Of a stretch of DNA of 64,000 bases, positions 16,041 to 25,290 are shown in pieces. The stretch covers positions 21,772-85,771 of the forward strand of contig CAKRZO010000016.1 of assembly GCA_934433135.1 (NCBI GenBank), given 5' to 3'. The translations under genes were made by a program, and so were the position numbers. This stretch comes from an uncultured Acetatifactor sp. GTDB taxonomy: Bacteria > Bacillota > Clostridia > Lachnospirales > Lachnospiraceae. The notes under the pieces were generated by a model. It worked only from the letters and a program-made list of their open reading frames with translations, did not search any database and was not told where the DNA came from. The first letter of the stretch is position 1. Each line of letters opens with the position of its first letter.

Positions 16041-16881
16041 ATTTTCTCCTCCTACACTTATCCGGTTTTTCCCCGCCGCCATCCGGCGCACAAAACATAT
16101 CCGGATTCAGAATTATCTGATAGCCGTTCTCTTTCGAAAACCGTCCGTCATAAATACCAACATAAACGTCTCTACAGACCTTTATTACTCCATCCTTTTC
16201 CACCTGCAGCTCTTTCAAACGATAGCCGTTTAAGATCCCGGCCGATTTGCCAATGCTATGATACGGAATCACGCGGTAAGATTCCGGCGACACCTCTTCC
16301 CCCAGCTGTCCGGCAACTTCTTTTTCTAAAATACACACCGGTCTCCCACTGATCGGTTCTTTTAAGCTGTTTCCGGTATCCAGCAAACCAAAAATCTCCA
16401 CATTCTGCTCACTTCCTTTCAGAATCACCTTGAAAATCGGGTCCTGCTCTCCCTTTTTTCCCACCAGATGCCGAATCCACAGATATCCGAGAAATCCCGT
16501 CAGTAAAATCCCCATAAATCCGGTAAGATACCGACGCAGACCCGGGAACGCAGTAATCCCAAAAAAGAGAATGCCTCCCAGTGCAAGGGTAAAGCAAAAT
16601 GCCTTCTGCAAGAGTTCTGCCATCATCTGCAAATTTACCGGACGAAAGGCAAACCATACCATGCATATGGCACCGGCACTGAAAGAAAACCCGCACCTTA
16701 GCGCTATCGGCCCCGGCAGAAAAAAAGCCGGGAGCGTAAGCAATGCACCCATTGCCGCGCCCGCCGCCGTTCTTCGGAAAGATACCTTGCACAAAAGTGT
16801 CCGGTTGACCAGTTCCAGGCAAAACAAATTCATCACAAAGTCCGTTAAAAGCAGTTTATCAAGATACACTTCATAATACAT
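16030..16881 (-). CDS. spoIIGA: Sporulation sigma-E factor processing peptidase SpoIIGA
   Basis: A 283-residue protein with five hydrophobic segments in the first 150 residues and a soluble aspartic-protease-like domain. The catalytic motif GLLDTGNSL lies near residue 168 and ILNPDMF near the end. SpoIIGA dimerises in the septal membrane and cleaves pro-SigE on a signal from the forespore. ATG 16881 behind GGGGAT is favoured; an ATG four codons earlier is possible. The start region lies directly against repeat B2, whose conserved edge supplies the GGGGATTA ribosome site. It forms an operon with sigE. Confidence 0.95.
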   Translation of the reverse strand: MYYEVYLDKLLLTDFVMNLFCLELVNRTLLCKVSFRRTAAGAAMGALLTLPAFFLPGPIALRCGFSFSAGAICMVWFAFRPVNLQMMAELLQKAFCFTLALGGILFFGITAFPGLRRYLTGFMGILLTGFLGYLWIRHLVGKKGEQDPIFKVILKGSEQNVEIFGLLDTGNSLKEPISGRPVCILEKEVAGQLGEEVSPESYRVIPYHSIGKSAGILNGYRLKELQVEKDGVIKVCRDVYVGIYDGRFSKENGYQIILNPDMFCAPDGGGEKPDKCRRRKYGI

Positions 16882-16887
16882 ATTAAT

Positions 16888-17016
16888 CCCCATTCCGCAG
16901 ACGCTTTAGCGTCGGAGGAATCTGATCAGGACTACTTTGTGACGCCTGCGGCACAAATAGCCATGTGAAAAAATGCATTCTAGAATGCATTAGCGTTTCA
17001 ACGTGATTTTTCACAT
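16888..17016. repeat. Hairpin repeat cluster upstream of spoIIGA (family B, copy B2)
   Basis: Shares CATTCCGCAGACGCTTTAGC + GTCGGAG with B1, followed by CTACTTTGTGACGCC..GGCACAAATAG shared with B3 at 52540-52570, then TGTGAAAAA..CGTTTCAACG..TTTTTCACA shared with B1, here interrupted by the palindrome ATGCATTCTAGAATGCAT. It sits in the spoIIGA 5' leader. Confidence 0.8.
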
Positions 17017-17040
17017 CAGCTTCCCTTTCTTTGTGATATC

Positions 17041-17115
17041 AGTATAAACCACAAGTCACATGAAATTTGTCAAAGCAGGCACGAAAATGCGATTTTCGAT
17101 CTTCTTTTTTCGACA
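17041..17115 (-). promoter_or_regulatory. Spo0A-controlled sigma-A promoter of spoIIGA-sigE (long spacer)
   Basis: On the minus strand TTGACA (17068-17073) and TATACT (17041-17046) are near consensus but 21 bases apart. A Spo0A box TGTCGAA lies upstream at 17109-17115, and the -35 region itself reads TTTGACAAA. The B. subtilis spoIIG promoter is known for an over-long (22-base) spacer that needs Spo0A for activity, and the same design is seen here. Confidence 0.8.
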
Positions 17116-17175
17116 CCAGTACAACGCCTGCTAAGTCATTTGCAGGATGGTATGCAAATGACTTCCGAAAGAATC

Positions 17176-17200
17176 GTAACAGTTCAGCCGCGCCATTCGA
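17176..17200 (+). repeat. Partial dispersed element A5 (end only)
   Basis: GTAACAGTTCAG followed by CCGCGCCATTCG, identical in layout to the start of A1 and A3, joined directly to the ftsZ terminator. Only the first 25 bases of the element are present. Confidence 0.7.
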
Positions 17201-17244
17201 AAAAAAATCAGCCTGTGAGACCTTGCGGCCTGCACAGACTGATT
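17199..17244 (-). terminator. Terminator after ftsZ
   Basis: Minus-strand stem AATCAGTCTGTG / CACAGGCTGATT with a loop that itself pairs weakly, followed by eight T. It lies about 35 bases after the ftsZ stop and separates ftsZ from the spoIIGA promoter. Confidence 0.92.
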
Positions 17245-17278
17245 CTGCGTTTCACACCTATGTTTTATGGTATCTAAC

Positions 17279-18469
17279 CTACTTCTTCTGAAGGAAATCC
17301 GGAATCTTCAATGTCTTCTCTTCCACGTTGCTCCGAATGTTAACCGGACGATTCAGTCCCACAATGGGTCTGGATGTCTGCGCAGTCCCGGAAGCTTGTC
17401 CGTTTCGCGGATAGCCTGTCTGCTGTCCATTACGATTTGCAGTTAACGGGTTCTTGTAATCCGGGAATTGTCCCGGAACAGCTCCGATATTCTTACCTGA
17501 AAACTTCTTTTCTTCTCCCGCCTCAGCCAGTCCGGTAGCAATTACCGTAATAGTACAGGTATCGGCCTTGGACTCGTCATACATCGCGCCGAAGATAATA
17601 TTAACATCCTCTCCGGTCAATTCACGCACATAATCCGATGCTTCGGAAGCATCCACCAGTGTAATATCACCGGAAACGTTAATAATTACATGCGTTGCTC
17701 CGCTGATGGTTGTCTCTAACAAAGGACTCTCCACTGCCATCTTAACAGCGTCCAGAGCCTTATCGTCTCCTTTGCCTTCTCCGATACCGATATGTGCAAT
17801 GCCCTTGTCTTTCATAACCGTCTGAACATCCGCAAAGTCCAGATTGATGATCGAAGGTACATTAATCAGGTCAGTAATTCCCTGAACGGCCTGCTGCAAC
17901 ACTTCATCCGCTTTTTTCAACGCTTCCGGCATGGTCGTACGACGATCCACGATTTCCAGAAGCTTGTCATTGGGAATCACAATCAGGGTATCTACATTTT
18001 CCTTGATCCGCTCAATTCCCGCAAGCGCATTTGTCATACGCGCCCTGGCTTCAAAACGAAAAGGTTTGGTTACAACACCTACGGTCAGAATTCCCATATC
18101 CTTTGCAAGCTTGGCTACCACAGGCGCAGCACCGGTTCCGGTTCCGCCTCCCATACCACAGGTTACAAATACCATATCCGCACCTTTCAATGCAGCTGCA
18201 ACCTCTTCTGCGCTTTCTTCCGCCGCTTTCTCACCCACTTCCGGTCTGGCGCCTGCGCCCAGTCCCTTGGTGAGCTTTTCTCCGATCTGAATCAGTCTGG
18301 GAGCTTTGCAAAGCTGCAAAGCCTGCTTGTCCGTATTAATACCGATAAACTCCACACCGTCAATTTTCTCATCTATCATTCTATTTACAGCGTTATTACC
18401 AGCACCGCCCACACCTGCTACGATGATCTTGGCAGCAAATTCCGCTTCGTTTGTCTTAATCTCCAGCAA
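17279..18469 (-). CDS. ftsZ: Cell division protein FtsZ (TTG start)
   Basis: A 396-residue tubulin-like GTPase. It has GVGGAGNNAVNRM near residue 20, the signature GGGTGTGAAPV near 107, and NLDFADVQTVM near 205. A variable linker (residues about 320-385) leads to the C-terminal peptide KIPDFLQKK that binds membrane anchors. It forms the division ring. The start is TTG at 18469, eight bases after AAGGAGG; no in-frame ATG is nearby. It has its own promoter and terminator, and no ftsA is adjacent. Confidence 0.98.
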   Translation of the reverse strand: MLEIKTNEAEFAAKIIVAGVGGAGNNAVNRMIDEKIDGVEFIGINTDKQALQLCKAPRLIQIGEKLTKGLGAGARPEVGEKAAEESAEEVAAALKGADMVFVTCGMGGGTGTGAAPVVAKLAKDMGILTVGVVTKPFRFEARARMTNALAGIERIKENVDTLIVIPNDKLLEIVDRRTTMPEALKKADEVLQQAVQGITDLINVPSIINLDFADVQTVMKDKGIAHIGIGEGKGDDKALDAVKMAVESPLLETTISGATHVIINVSGDITLVDASEASDYVRELTGEDVNIIFGAMYDESKADTCTITVIATGLAEAGEEKKFSGKNIGAVPGQFPDYKNPLTANRNGQQTGYPRNGQASGTAQTSRPIVGLNRPVNIRSNVEEKTLKIPDFLQKK

Positions 18470-18509
18470 AAGTCCATCCTCCTTCTATCCCTCAAACTCT
18501 CTATCTTCT

Positions 18510-18538
18510 ATAATATAATTATTTTGCAAATTAATCAA
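18510..18538 (-). promoter_or_regulatory. Sigma-A promoter of ftsZ
   Basis: TTGATT (18533-18538) and TATTAT (18510-18515) with a 17-base AT-rich spacer on the minus strand, about 40 bases before the ftsZ TTG. Confidence 0.75.
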
Positions 18539-18570
18539 CCCATTTTTTACTTTTTTTAGAGAAAAATTTT

Positions 18571-18595
18571 GCGAATGGCGCGTCTGAACTGTTAC
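18571..18595 (-). repeat. Partial dispersed element A4 (end only), supplies ftsQ stop
   Basis: GCGAATGGCGCG followed by TCTGAACTGTTAC, identical to the end of A3 apart from single bases. The ftsQ TAA stop is formed by the terminal GTAAC of the element read on the minus strand. Confidence 0.75.
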
Positions 18596-19317
18596 TGCCC
18601 ATCCGGCTGAAATACCGCATTGGAATGATCCTCGGTAAATTTTTCCATCCGCAAAGTTCCGGACTGTCCCTGCAGTCTTTCCAGCAAGTCGGGCAGCACT
18701 TTCATCTTATCTTCCAGATAGGAATCATCGTTTCCCAGCGCCGCTTTCACATTCTGAAAATAAATCGTAACTTCTCCCTGACCGTGGAAAAAAATCTTAT
18801 CGGCATTTAATTCATATTTTCCCAAAAGTTTGGTAAGGTTCATGATCCTCTCAAAAACATCCTGATCCTCTACCGGAAGCTTCTGTCCCAAGACGGCATG
18901 TCCGAACCGAAGTCCTGCAACCTGGGGGATCCCGGGCGTTACAATGCCGGAACATTCCACAACATAACCATCTTTATCAAAATAAATGCAGGAATCCAGA
19001 TAACGGATATATCCCGCCAGCGCTTTCTCATAAACCGTAACCTGAATCGTATCCGGCGAAAGGATCTCCACATCCATTACATCGATAAAAGGAACATTCC
19101 GGATTCCTTTCTTCCGATATTTCAAAGATAAATACACCGAATTTTTCCCAAGCGGTCCTTTGGTGACCATCTCCGCGATCTCTTCTGACGTATAGTGAAG
19201 ATTTCCCTCCACCTGAATATTCTTTACGGTATACTTACGGTTCCATTCATACAAACCGATTGCCACGGCAGCCACAAGTACCGCTATGACTGCCGCTATC
19301 AGAAGTCTCTTTTTCAT
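18592..19317 (-). CDS. ftsQ: Cell division protein FtsQ/DivIB
   Basis: A 241-residue protein with one N-terminal membrane segment (residues about 4-24), a POTRA domain (YTVKNIQVEGNLHYTSEEIAE, written from residue 29 in two parts: YTVKNIQVEG and NLHYTSEEIAE) and the FtsQ domain to the end. It is a bitopic divisome protein that works with FtsL and the division penicillin-binding protein. It follows murA by 77 bases. Its stop codon falls inside repeat copy A4, so the last residues FQPDGQ abut the repeat. Confidence 0.9.
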   Translation of the reverse strand: MKKRLLIAAVIAVLVAAVAIGLYEWNRKYTVKNIQVEGNLHYTSEEIAEMVTKGPLGKNSVYLSLKYRKKGIRNVPFIDVMDVEILSPDTIQVTVYEKALAGYIRYLDSCIYFDKDGYVVECSGIVTPGIPQVAGLRFGHAVLGQKLPVEDQDVFERIMNLTKLLGKYELNADKIFFHGQGEVTIYFQNVKAALGNDDSYLEDKMKVLPDLLERLQGQSGTLRMEKFTEDHSNAVFQPDGQ

Positions 19318-19394
19318 TTTCCTGCATTTACTCCATTATTCTCATAGCCGTTCGGATGTGTCCTTCCTAACACTGCACTTTCCTTTTCTCTCTT

Positions 19395-20660
19395 CTACAA
19401 ACTGTAAATCCGGGCGCCGAGCTCCCTTAAATCTCTGCAGATATTCTCATATCCTCTGGCTATATATTCACATCCGTACAGAATCGTCTCTCCTTTGGCC
19501 GCAAGTCCGGCTGCCGTCAGCGCCGCCCCGCCCCGCAGTTCCAGAACCTGCGCTGCTTTGCCGCAAAGAGGTGTCTTTCCCCGCACCAGCACCCGATTGG
19601 CATTAAGACAGGTAATATCCGCTCCCATGGACTGAAGATAGGGGACAGTACGGAAACGGTTTTCAAAGATATTCTCCTGAATCAGGCATTCTCCGTCAGC
19701 CTGTGTTGCCGCTGTTAAAACCACGGACTGCAGATCCGTTGGAAATCCCGGATAAGGAAGTGTTTCCACTTTTTTCACTGCCTTAGGCTTCTCCGGGGCC
19801 TGTACGTAAAGCCCTTCTTTCGTCACCTGGCATTCGGCACCCATTTGACCGGCAAGTTCCAATTCTGCCTGCATTTGTTGAATAGGAGCCTCTTCCAAAA
19901 GTACGTTTCCCCCCGTCGACATACAGGTAAACAGATACGTTCCCGCTACGATCCGGTCTGCCGGAATCGCATATTCCGTCCCGTAAAGTCTCCTGCCGCC
20001 TTTAATCACAAGCTGCGATGTACCGATGCCTTCGATATCCGCTCCGCATTTTTGCAGATAACGGCACAGTTCCTGAACTTCCGGCTCTTTGGCCGCACCG
20101 TGAATCACCGTGTCGCCCTGGGCTGTCACGGCTGCCAGAATAATATTTTGGGTTGCCCCCACACTGGAGCGTTCCATGGTAATTTCCGTCCCGTGAAGTC
20201 CGTCCGGTGTTGTTCCTTTAATCTTGCCGCCTTCTTCCGTAAACTTTACGCCCATGGCAGAAAGCGCCTTTAAATGCAGATCAATCGGCCTTGTACCGAT
20301 TACGCAGCCGCCCGGATATTCCATGGTTACCTCTCCGGTTCTGCCGATCAATACTCCAAGCAGGCACAAAGAGGAACGCATTCCCGTAATCGCTTCCGCC
20401 GGCATGCTATGCATTCCCGCCATGGAAGCATCAATGCAGACGCCTTCTTTTTCCCGGCTGATCCGGCACCCCAGACTTTTTAACAAGGTCAGCATATGGT
20501 ATACGTCTGCAATCTTCGGGCAGTTCCGGATCACATTTTCCTCCCTGGTTAACACTGTCGCCGCCAGAATCGGCAATGCGGCATTCTTCGATCCCTGTAT
20601 TCTGACTTTCCCCTGCAGGCTGATCCCGCCGTATACGTGAATAAAATCCATCTGCACCAT
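19395..20660 (-). CDS. murA: UDP-N-acetylglucosamine 1-carboxyvinyltransferase
   Basis: A 421-residue enzyme of the EPSP-synthase fold. It has QGSKNAALPILAA near residue 22, the catalytic-loop motif GGCVIGTRPIDLH with the PEP-attacking cysteine near 117 (the fosfomycin target), and the late PGFPTDLQ near 305. It makes the first committed peptidoglycan precursor. It sits between ftsW and ftsQ, the place where murG usually lies. Two starts three codons apart (20660, 20651) are possible. Another murA elsewhere in the genome is likely, as in many Firmicutes. Confidence 0.96.
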   Translation of the reverse strand: MVQMDFIHVYGGISLQGKVRIQGSKNAALPILAATVLTREENVIRNCPKIADVYHMLTLLKSLGCRISREKEGVCIDASMAGMHSMPAEAITGMRSSLCLLGVLIGRTGEVTMEYPGGCVIGTRPIDLHLKALSAMGVKFTEEGGKIKGTTPDGLHGTEITMERSSVGATQNIILAAVTAQGDTVIHGAAKEPEVQELCRYLQKCGADIEGIGTSQLVIKGGRRLYGTEYAIPADRIVAGTYLFTCMSTGGNVLLEEAPIQQMQAELELAGQMGAECQVTKEGLYVQAPEKPKAVKKVETLPYPGFPTDLQSVVLTAATQADGECLIQENIFENRFRTVPYLQSMGADITCLNANRVLVRGKTPLCGKAAQVLELRGGAALTAAGLAAKGETILYGCEYIARGYENICRDLRELGARIYSL

Positions 20661-20738
20661 CCGCTTCTTTTTTACACCTGTTTTATCATATGTCAGTCAA
20701 AAAAGAAACGTACCTTGTCAACCTGTTAATCCTGCTTT

Positions 20739-21917
20739 TTAAAGTTCCTTCAACTGAATCCTGCGTGCGACGCTCAGAACCAGACCGATTTCAAATAAAA
20801 GAAACATAACGGAAGAACCTCCGTAACTGATAAACGGCAGCGAAATACCGGTATTGGGAATACTATTGGTCACAACGGCGATATTCAAAATCACCTGAAG
20901 CGCGATATGCCCGATGACTCCCACTACCAGCATGGCCCCGAACAGATCCGGCGCATTATTGGCTATGATCATCATTCTCCACAATAAAAGGATGAACATC
21001 AGGATAATCGCTACTGCCCCGAACAATCCCAGTTCCTCACAGATAATGGAAAAAATCATATCGTTCTGCGCCTCCGGCAAAAATCCCAGCTTCTGCATAC
21101 TCTGCCCCAGGCCTTTTCCCCAGATTCCTCCGGAACCGATGGCATACAGAGCCTGCATCGTCTGAAAGCCCTTGTCCGTAGGATCGCTTTCCGGATGCAG
21201 CCAGATGGCAATTCTCGTAAAACGGAAATTCATGCCCTCCGTAGTCTCAGCCGATACAATCATAAACACCAGACCGGCAACGGCTGCCGCTACCAGAACA
21301 CCTCCGATGACATATTTTTTATAGTGCGGATCCGCCACAAAAACCATCAGGCCGGAAATACCCAGTACGATAATCGCGGAACTTAAGTTGTTGGTTATTT
21401 TCCAGATCATAACGCTGTGGGGAATGGCAGCTGCGATCATGATAAAGATCCCTTTCCAGGTTCGGATGTTCTTCCCCAGTTTGCACACCAGACAGGCCAG
21501 GAACAGAATCATTCCCAGCTTCGCAATCTCCGCAGGCTGAATGGAGAGCGGCACTCCCGGAATCCGGAACCATCTCCTGGCTCCGTGGCTGGCAACTCCA
21601 AGCGGCGTCAGCACCACGGGAATCAGCGCCATGGATCCCACATAAGCCAAAAGAGCGAACTTTTCCCAGAAGTGATACGGGATATTCGCGACAATGACCA
21701 TGATAAACAGTCCCAAAGCAATCGCAACCGCCTGTACCTTCAGATAATGTGCCGAATCTCCGTCATACTCCTGAAACGCCTCATAGGAGCTGGTAGAATA
21801 AATCATAACCAGGCCAAACCCCAGCAAAAACAGTACAATAAACAGCAGACTGTAATCAAAATAAAATTCCGACTGTTCTCTTTTCTTTCGCCTTCTTTTC
21901 TGTTCTGCCACTGCCAT
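20739..21917 (-). CDS. ftsW: SEDS family peptidoglycan polymerase FtsW
   Basis: A 392-residue polytopic membrane protein with about ten hydrophobic segments. SEDS signatures are present: GVASHGARRWFRIPGVPLSIQ near residue 105 (GASHGARRW-type loop with QPAEIAKLG after it), FLPEAQNDMIFSIICEELG near 280, and PNTGISLPFISYGGSS near 355. It polymerises glycan with its partner class B penicillin-binding protein. SpoVE and RodA are paralogues that sequence alone cannot fully exclude, but position between murD and ftsQ favours FtsW. Confidence 0.93.
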   Translation of the reverse strand: MAVAEQKRRRKKREQSEFYFDYSLLFIVLFLLGFGLVMIYSTSSYEAFQEYDGDSAHYLKVQAVAIALGLFIMVIVANIPYHFWEKFALLAYVGSMALIPVVLTPLGVASHGARRWFRIPGVPLSIQPAEIAKLGMILFLACLVCKLGKNIRTWKGIFIMIAAAIPHSVMIWKITNNLSSAIIVLGISGLMVFVADPHYKKYVIGGVLVAAAVAGLVFMIVSAETTEGMNFRFTRIAIWLHPESDPTDKGFQTMQALYAIGSGGIWGKGLGQSMQKLGFLPEAQNDMIFSIICEELGLFGAVAIILMFILLLWRMMIIANNAPDLFGAMLVVGVIGHIALQVILNIAVVTNSIPNTGISLPFISYGGSSVMFLLFEIGLVLSVARRIQLKEL

Positions 21918-21931
21918 GCCTCCCTGTCCTG

Positions 21932-23320
21932 TTATAATGCATTGACATACTCTTTAAACTGTCTGCCCCGTTCCTCGTAATTCGGGAACATTCCCCAACT
22001 TGCACAGGCAGGAGAAAGTAGCACTGCATCACCGTCCTGTGCAAGCGATGTACATAATTTAAGACATTCTTCGAAAGAATCTGCAAAGCGTATCTTTTCA
22101 AAACCATGCTTCCTGGCACAGGCAGCGATTTTTTCCCTTGTCTGGCCGATTAAAACCAGCCATTTTACCTTTTCGTCAAAGCTTTCGATCCATTCATCGT
22201 ATTCATTCTGCTTGTCGTAACCGCCCCCGATCAGGATCGTAGGTCTGCTCATTGCCCGGATTCCCTGAATGGCAGCGTCCGGATTGGTTCCTTTGGAATC
22301 GTTATAATAATCCACACCGCCTTTTCGGGCAACGAATTCAATACGGTGTTCCACCGCTTTAAAATCTTTGATCACTTTCAGGATCGTCTCCATCGGCACC
22401 TGCATGGCTTCCGTAATCGCGATGGCCGCCATGACATTCTCTACATTGCAAATTCCCACCAGGTTCATATCGGTGTAAATGTTAAGAAGTTCCGTTACCT
22501 TCCCGCCTTCCGCTTTGCAGATCTGTTCCCCTTTCAGGAAATAACCGTCTGCAAGCTCCTCTTTGGAAGAAAAAAAGACAACTTTGGCGGGACATCTTCG
22601 GGCAAATTCCCTGGTGTAAGAATTGTCATAGTTCAAAACACAGGTATCTTCTTTGGTCTGATTACCGGCTATGGCCTCTTTGGCTGCCGCATAGGCTTCC
22701 ATGGTATGGTGACGGTTTAAATGATCCGGTGTAATATTCAAAATAGCAGACACCTTCGGTCGGAAAGTATGTACCGTCTCCAGCTGAAAACTGCTGATTT
22801 CCGCTACCGTTACCGTATCTTCCCGGGTAAGAGGCGCTTTCAGCGTATAAGGTTTTCCGATATTTCCCACCACAAAAACGTTGTCTTTTCCAAGATACGC
22901 TTTCATGATTTCTCCTGTCAGGGTCGTTGTGGTCGTCTTCCCGTTTGTCCCGGTAATGGCTGCTACCCGCCCCTTTTCCAGCAAAAATCCCAGCTCGATT
23001 TCCCCCAGAATAGGTTTGCCTGCAAGACGCATCTGTTCAATCCACGGCTGATCCACCGGAACACCCGGGCTTAAAACCACTGCGTCCACCTGTTCTTTTA
23101 CTGTTTCCGGAAGCTCTCCCGTCAAAAAATCCATCTGTAACAGGGTATCCTCTTTTCCTTCCGGTGCATTCGAAATCATTTTTTCTTTCAGATCTTTTGG
23201 CGTTAATGCAGTCGAACTATCGTATAAAACAACCTGCGCTCCTTTTTCCGTAAGCAGCTTTGCTGCTGCAATTCCACTGATTCCGCTGCCCACTACCAGG
23301 TATTTTTTTCCCTGAAACAT
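21932..23320 (-). CDS. murD: UDP-N-acetylmuramoylalanine-D-glutamate ligase
   Basis: A 462-residue Mur ligase: N-terminal Rossmann domain (VVGSGISGIAAAKLL), the ATP loop AITGTNGKTTTTTL near residue 118, ISSFQLE near 170, a central HxxxH-like NITPDHLNRH near 193, and DSKGTNPDA near 325. It adds D-glutamate to UDP-MurNAc-Ala in the cytoplasm. ATG 23320 with GGAGGAA six bases upstream is chosen over an ATG seven codons earlier. It directly follows a penicillin-binding-protein gene with only 100 bases between; mraY is absent. Confidence 0.97.
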   Translation of the reverse strand: MFQGKKYLVVGSGISGIAAAKLLTEKGAQVVLYDSSTALTPKDLKEKMISNAPEGKEDTLLQMDFLTGELPETVKEQVDAVVLSPGVPVDQPWIEQMRLAGKPILGEIELGFLLEKGRVAAITGTNGKTTTTTLTGEIMKAYLGKDNVFVVGNIGKPYTLKAPLTREDTVTVAEISSFQLETVHTFRPKVSAILNITPDHLNRHHTMEAYAAAKEAIAGNQTKEDTCVLNYDNSYTREFARRCPAKVVFFSSKEELADGYFLKGEQICKAEGGKVTELLNIYTDMNLVGICNVENVMAAIAITEAMQVPMETILKVIKDFKAVEHRIEFVARKGGVDYYNDSKGTNPDAAIQGIRAMSRPTILIGGGYDKQNEYDEWIESFDEKVKWLVLIGQTREKIAACARKHGFEKIRFADSFEECLKLCTSLAQDGDAVLLSPACASWGMFPNYEERGRQFKEYVNAL

Positions 23321-23420
23321 CTTTCTTCCTCCATTCCGCATTCGCCACTGCTGTTCTGTTTTTTACAACACTTTGTTGCCTGTTCTTATAAGAGTTACCT
23401 GCAACTTGTGACGCCTGCCT

Positions 23421-25178
23421 TTACTCCTGTTCATTATAATTCATAATTCCCAAATAGGGAAGTATATTTTCAAAAAGCTGCCGGATAATCGGAGCCGCCA
23501 CCTGTCCGCCGTAATAAATTCCCTGCGGCTCGTTTACTATGGCAAGAGCGATAACCTGCGGATCCGGTGCCGGTGCAAAACCGATATAGGAAGCAATGTA
23601 CCTGCCGCTTCCTCTGGGAAGCGTCTGGCTGGTAGCGGTTTTGCCGCCGATCCGATAGCCTTCTATTTTCCCGTTTTTGCCGGTTCCTTCCGAAACGACT
23701 TTTTCCAGAATTTCCCTAAGCGTCTGTGAAGTTTCCGCGGAAAGGATATTTTCCTTCACCGGATAGGAAAATGTTTTTTCTTCTCCGGTCAAAGCATCCT
23801 TCGTGCCGACTCCCAAATGGGGAGTGATCCGTCTCCCGCCGTTTAATAAAGAGGACGTCGTAGTAAGAAGCTGTATGGGTGTAATCTGAAAGGACTGTCC
23901 GAAGGAAACCGTTGCCAGTTCCACATTCCCCATATTTTCTTTTTTGTGCATAATTGTGCCTGCTTCTCCCGGCAGATCGATTCCGGTTTTTTCTTTCAAG
24001 CCGAATTTTACGAAATAATCATAATACCGATCCACTCCCAGGCGCAGGCCCACCGTAATAAAAACAGGGTTGCAGGAATTCATGGTTCCATGTACAAAGT
24101 CCTCCGCTCCATGCCCGCCCACCTTATGGCAGCGGATCTTACGGTCATCTACTATGATAAATCCAGGGCAGCTGAAAGGGCTTTGGGGTGTCACCACTCC
24201 TTCCTCCAAACCTGCGGCGGCAGTAATGATTTTGAATGTGGATCCCGGTTCATACGTGTCATTGATACATCCGTTTCTCCACATTTGATTCAGCAGATCC
24301 TGCTTCTGCTTTTCGGTAAGCTCCGAAAGATTCAAGCCGTCTTTCCCAGACAACTGCAATTCATAGGGCTGGTTTAAATCAAACTCCGGCACGTTTACCA
24401 TGGCAAGAATTTCTCCGTTCTGAGGATTCATAGCCAGAATAGACACGCTCTTTGCTTCCTTGGCCGCCATGGCCTGCTCCGCCAACTGGGTTGCATAAGA
24501 CTGAATGTTCATGTCCAGGCTTATGCTAAGATCCTTCCCGGCGATCGGTTCCTGCCTTCGCTCCCCTTCCTCCTCCACTTCAATTCCTTTGGCATCCGTC
24601 ATGGTAAAAATCGTTCCGGCAGTACCCTGTAAATCGGAATCGTATTTGACTTCCAGCCCGATAATTCCCTGATTATCTCCTCCGGTAAAGCCTAAGACCT
24701 TGCTTGCCAGTTTGCCGTAAGGATAATAGCGTTTGTAATCCTCATCCACCTTCACGCCGGCAAGATTGCATTCCCGGATCCGGTCGCCGGTTTCCTTTTC
24801 CACATTGCTTTTGATTCGTTCTATGGAACTGTATTTCTCCACCCGCTTTCTTACGGTTTCTTCGGAAAGATTCAGCATTTCGGATAAAACCCGGATGACT
24901 TCTTCAGCATCTTTGATTTGGTTATGAATTACCGAGACTGTACAGACCGTTTTATTATCCGCGATTACCGTGCCGTTTCTGTCCAGGATCCGCCCCCTGG
25001 CCGCTTTGATGCTGCGTTCCCTTTCATGCAGCCTCTGCGCCATCCCGGCATAATCCCCGGCACGCCAGACCATCAAATACACCAGTCGGAAAAACAAAGC
25101 AACCAATGCCAGAACGCACAAAGCCGTTACAATCGTAATCTTCTTTTTATGAACTATTTTACTATTCTGTGTCAGCAT
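23421..25178 (-). CDS. Class B penicillin-binding protein (SpoVD/FtsI-like) with KTA box
   Basis: A 585-residue class B PBP: one N-terminal membrane segment (about 13-35), a dimerisation domain (RGRILDRNGTVIADN near 60) and a transpeptidase domain with the active serine in EPGSTFKI near 310 and SCN near 365. The third catalytic box reads GGKTATSQT instead of the usual KTG. No PASTA domain is seen. It cross-links peptidoglycan outside the membrane. The neighbouring longer PBP has the normal KTG, so the two may divide vegetative and sporulation roles, but which is which is not shown by the sequence. Confidence 0.9.
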   Translation of the reverse strand: MLTQNSKIVHKKKITIVTALCVLALVALFFRLVYLMVWRAGDYAGMAQRLHERERSIKAARGRILDRNGTVIADNKTVCTVSVIHNQIKDAEEVIRVLSEMLNLSEETVRKRVEKYSSIERIKSNVEKETGDRIRECNLAGVKVDEDYKRYYPYGKLASKVLGFTGGDNQGIIGLEVKYDSDLQGTAGTIFTMTDAKGIEVEEEGERRQEPIAGKDLSISLDMNIQSYATQLAEQAMAAKEAKSVSILAMNPQNGEILAMVNVPEFDLNQPYELQLSGKDGLNLSELTEKQKQDLLNQMWRNGCINDTYEPGSTFKIITAAAGLEEGVVTPQSPFSCPGFIIVDDRKIRCHKVGGHGAEDFVHGTMNSCNPVFITVGLRLGVDRYYDYFVKFGLKEKTGIDLPGEAGTIMHKKENMGNVELATVSFGQSFQITPIQLLTTTSSLLNGGRRITPHLGVGTKDALTGEEKTFSYPVKENILSAETSQTLREILEKVVSEGTGKNGKIEGYRIGGKTATSQTLPRGSGRYIASYIGFAPAPDPQVIALAIVNEPQGIYYGGQVAAPIIRQLFENILPYLGIMNYNEQE

Positions 25179-25290
25179 GCATTTTTTGCTGCCGTCCCCT
25201 GAAAGAACTTCGGGTTCTTAAAAAACAGCAGCTTCCCCTCATACCGATTCGGTTGTTATACTCTATTCCCCTTTCGCTTTGCGTATTCCT

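Noticed and set aside
15246..16352. Plus-strand open frame of 368 codons
   Set aside because: It is antisense to sigE and spoIIGA, both convincing genes; composition is that of a shadow frame.
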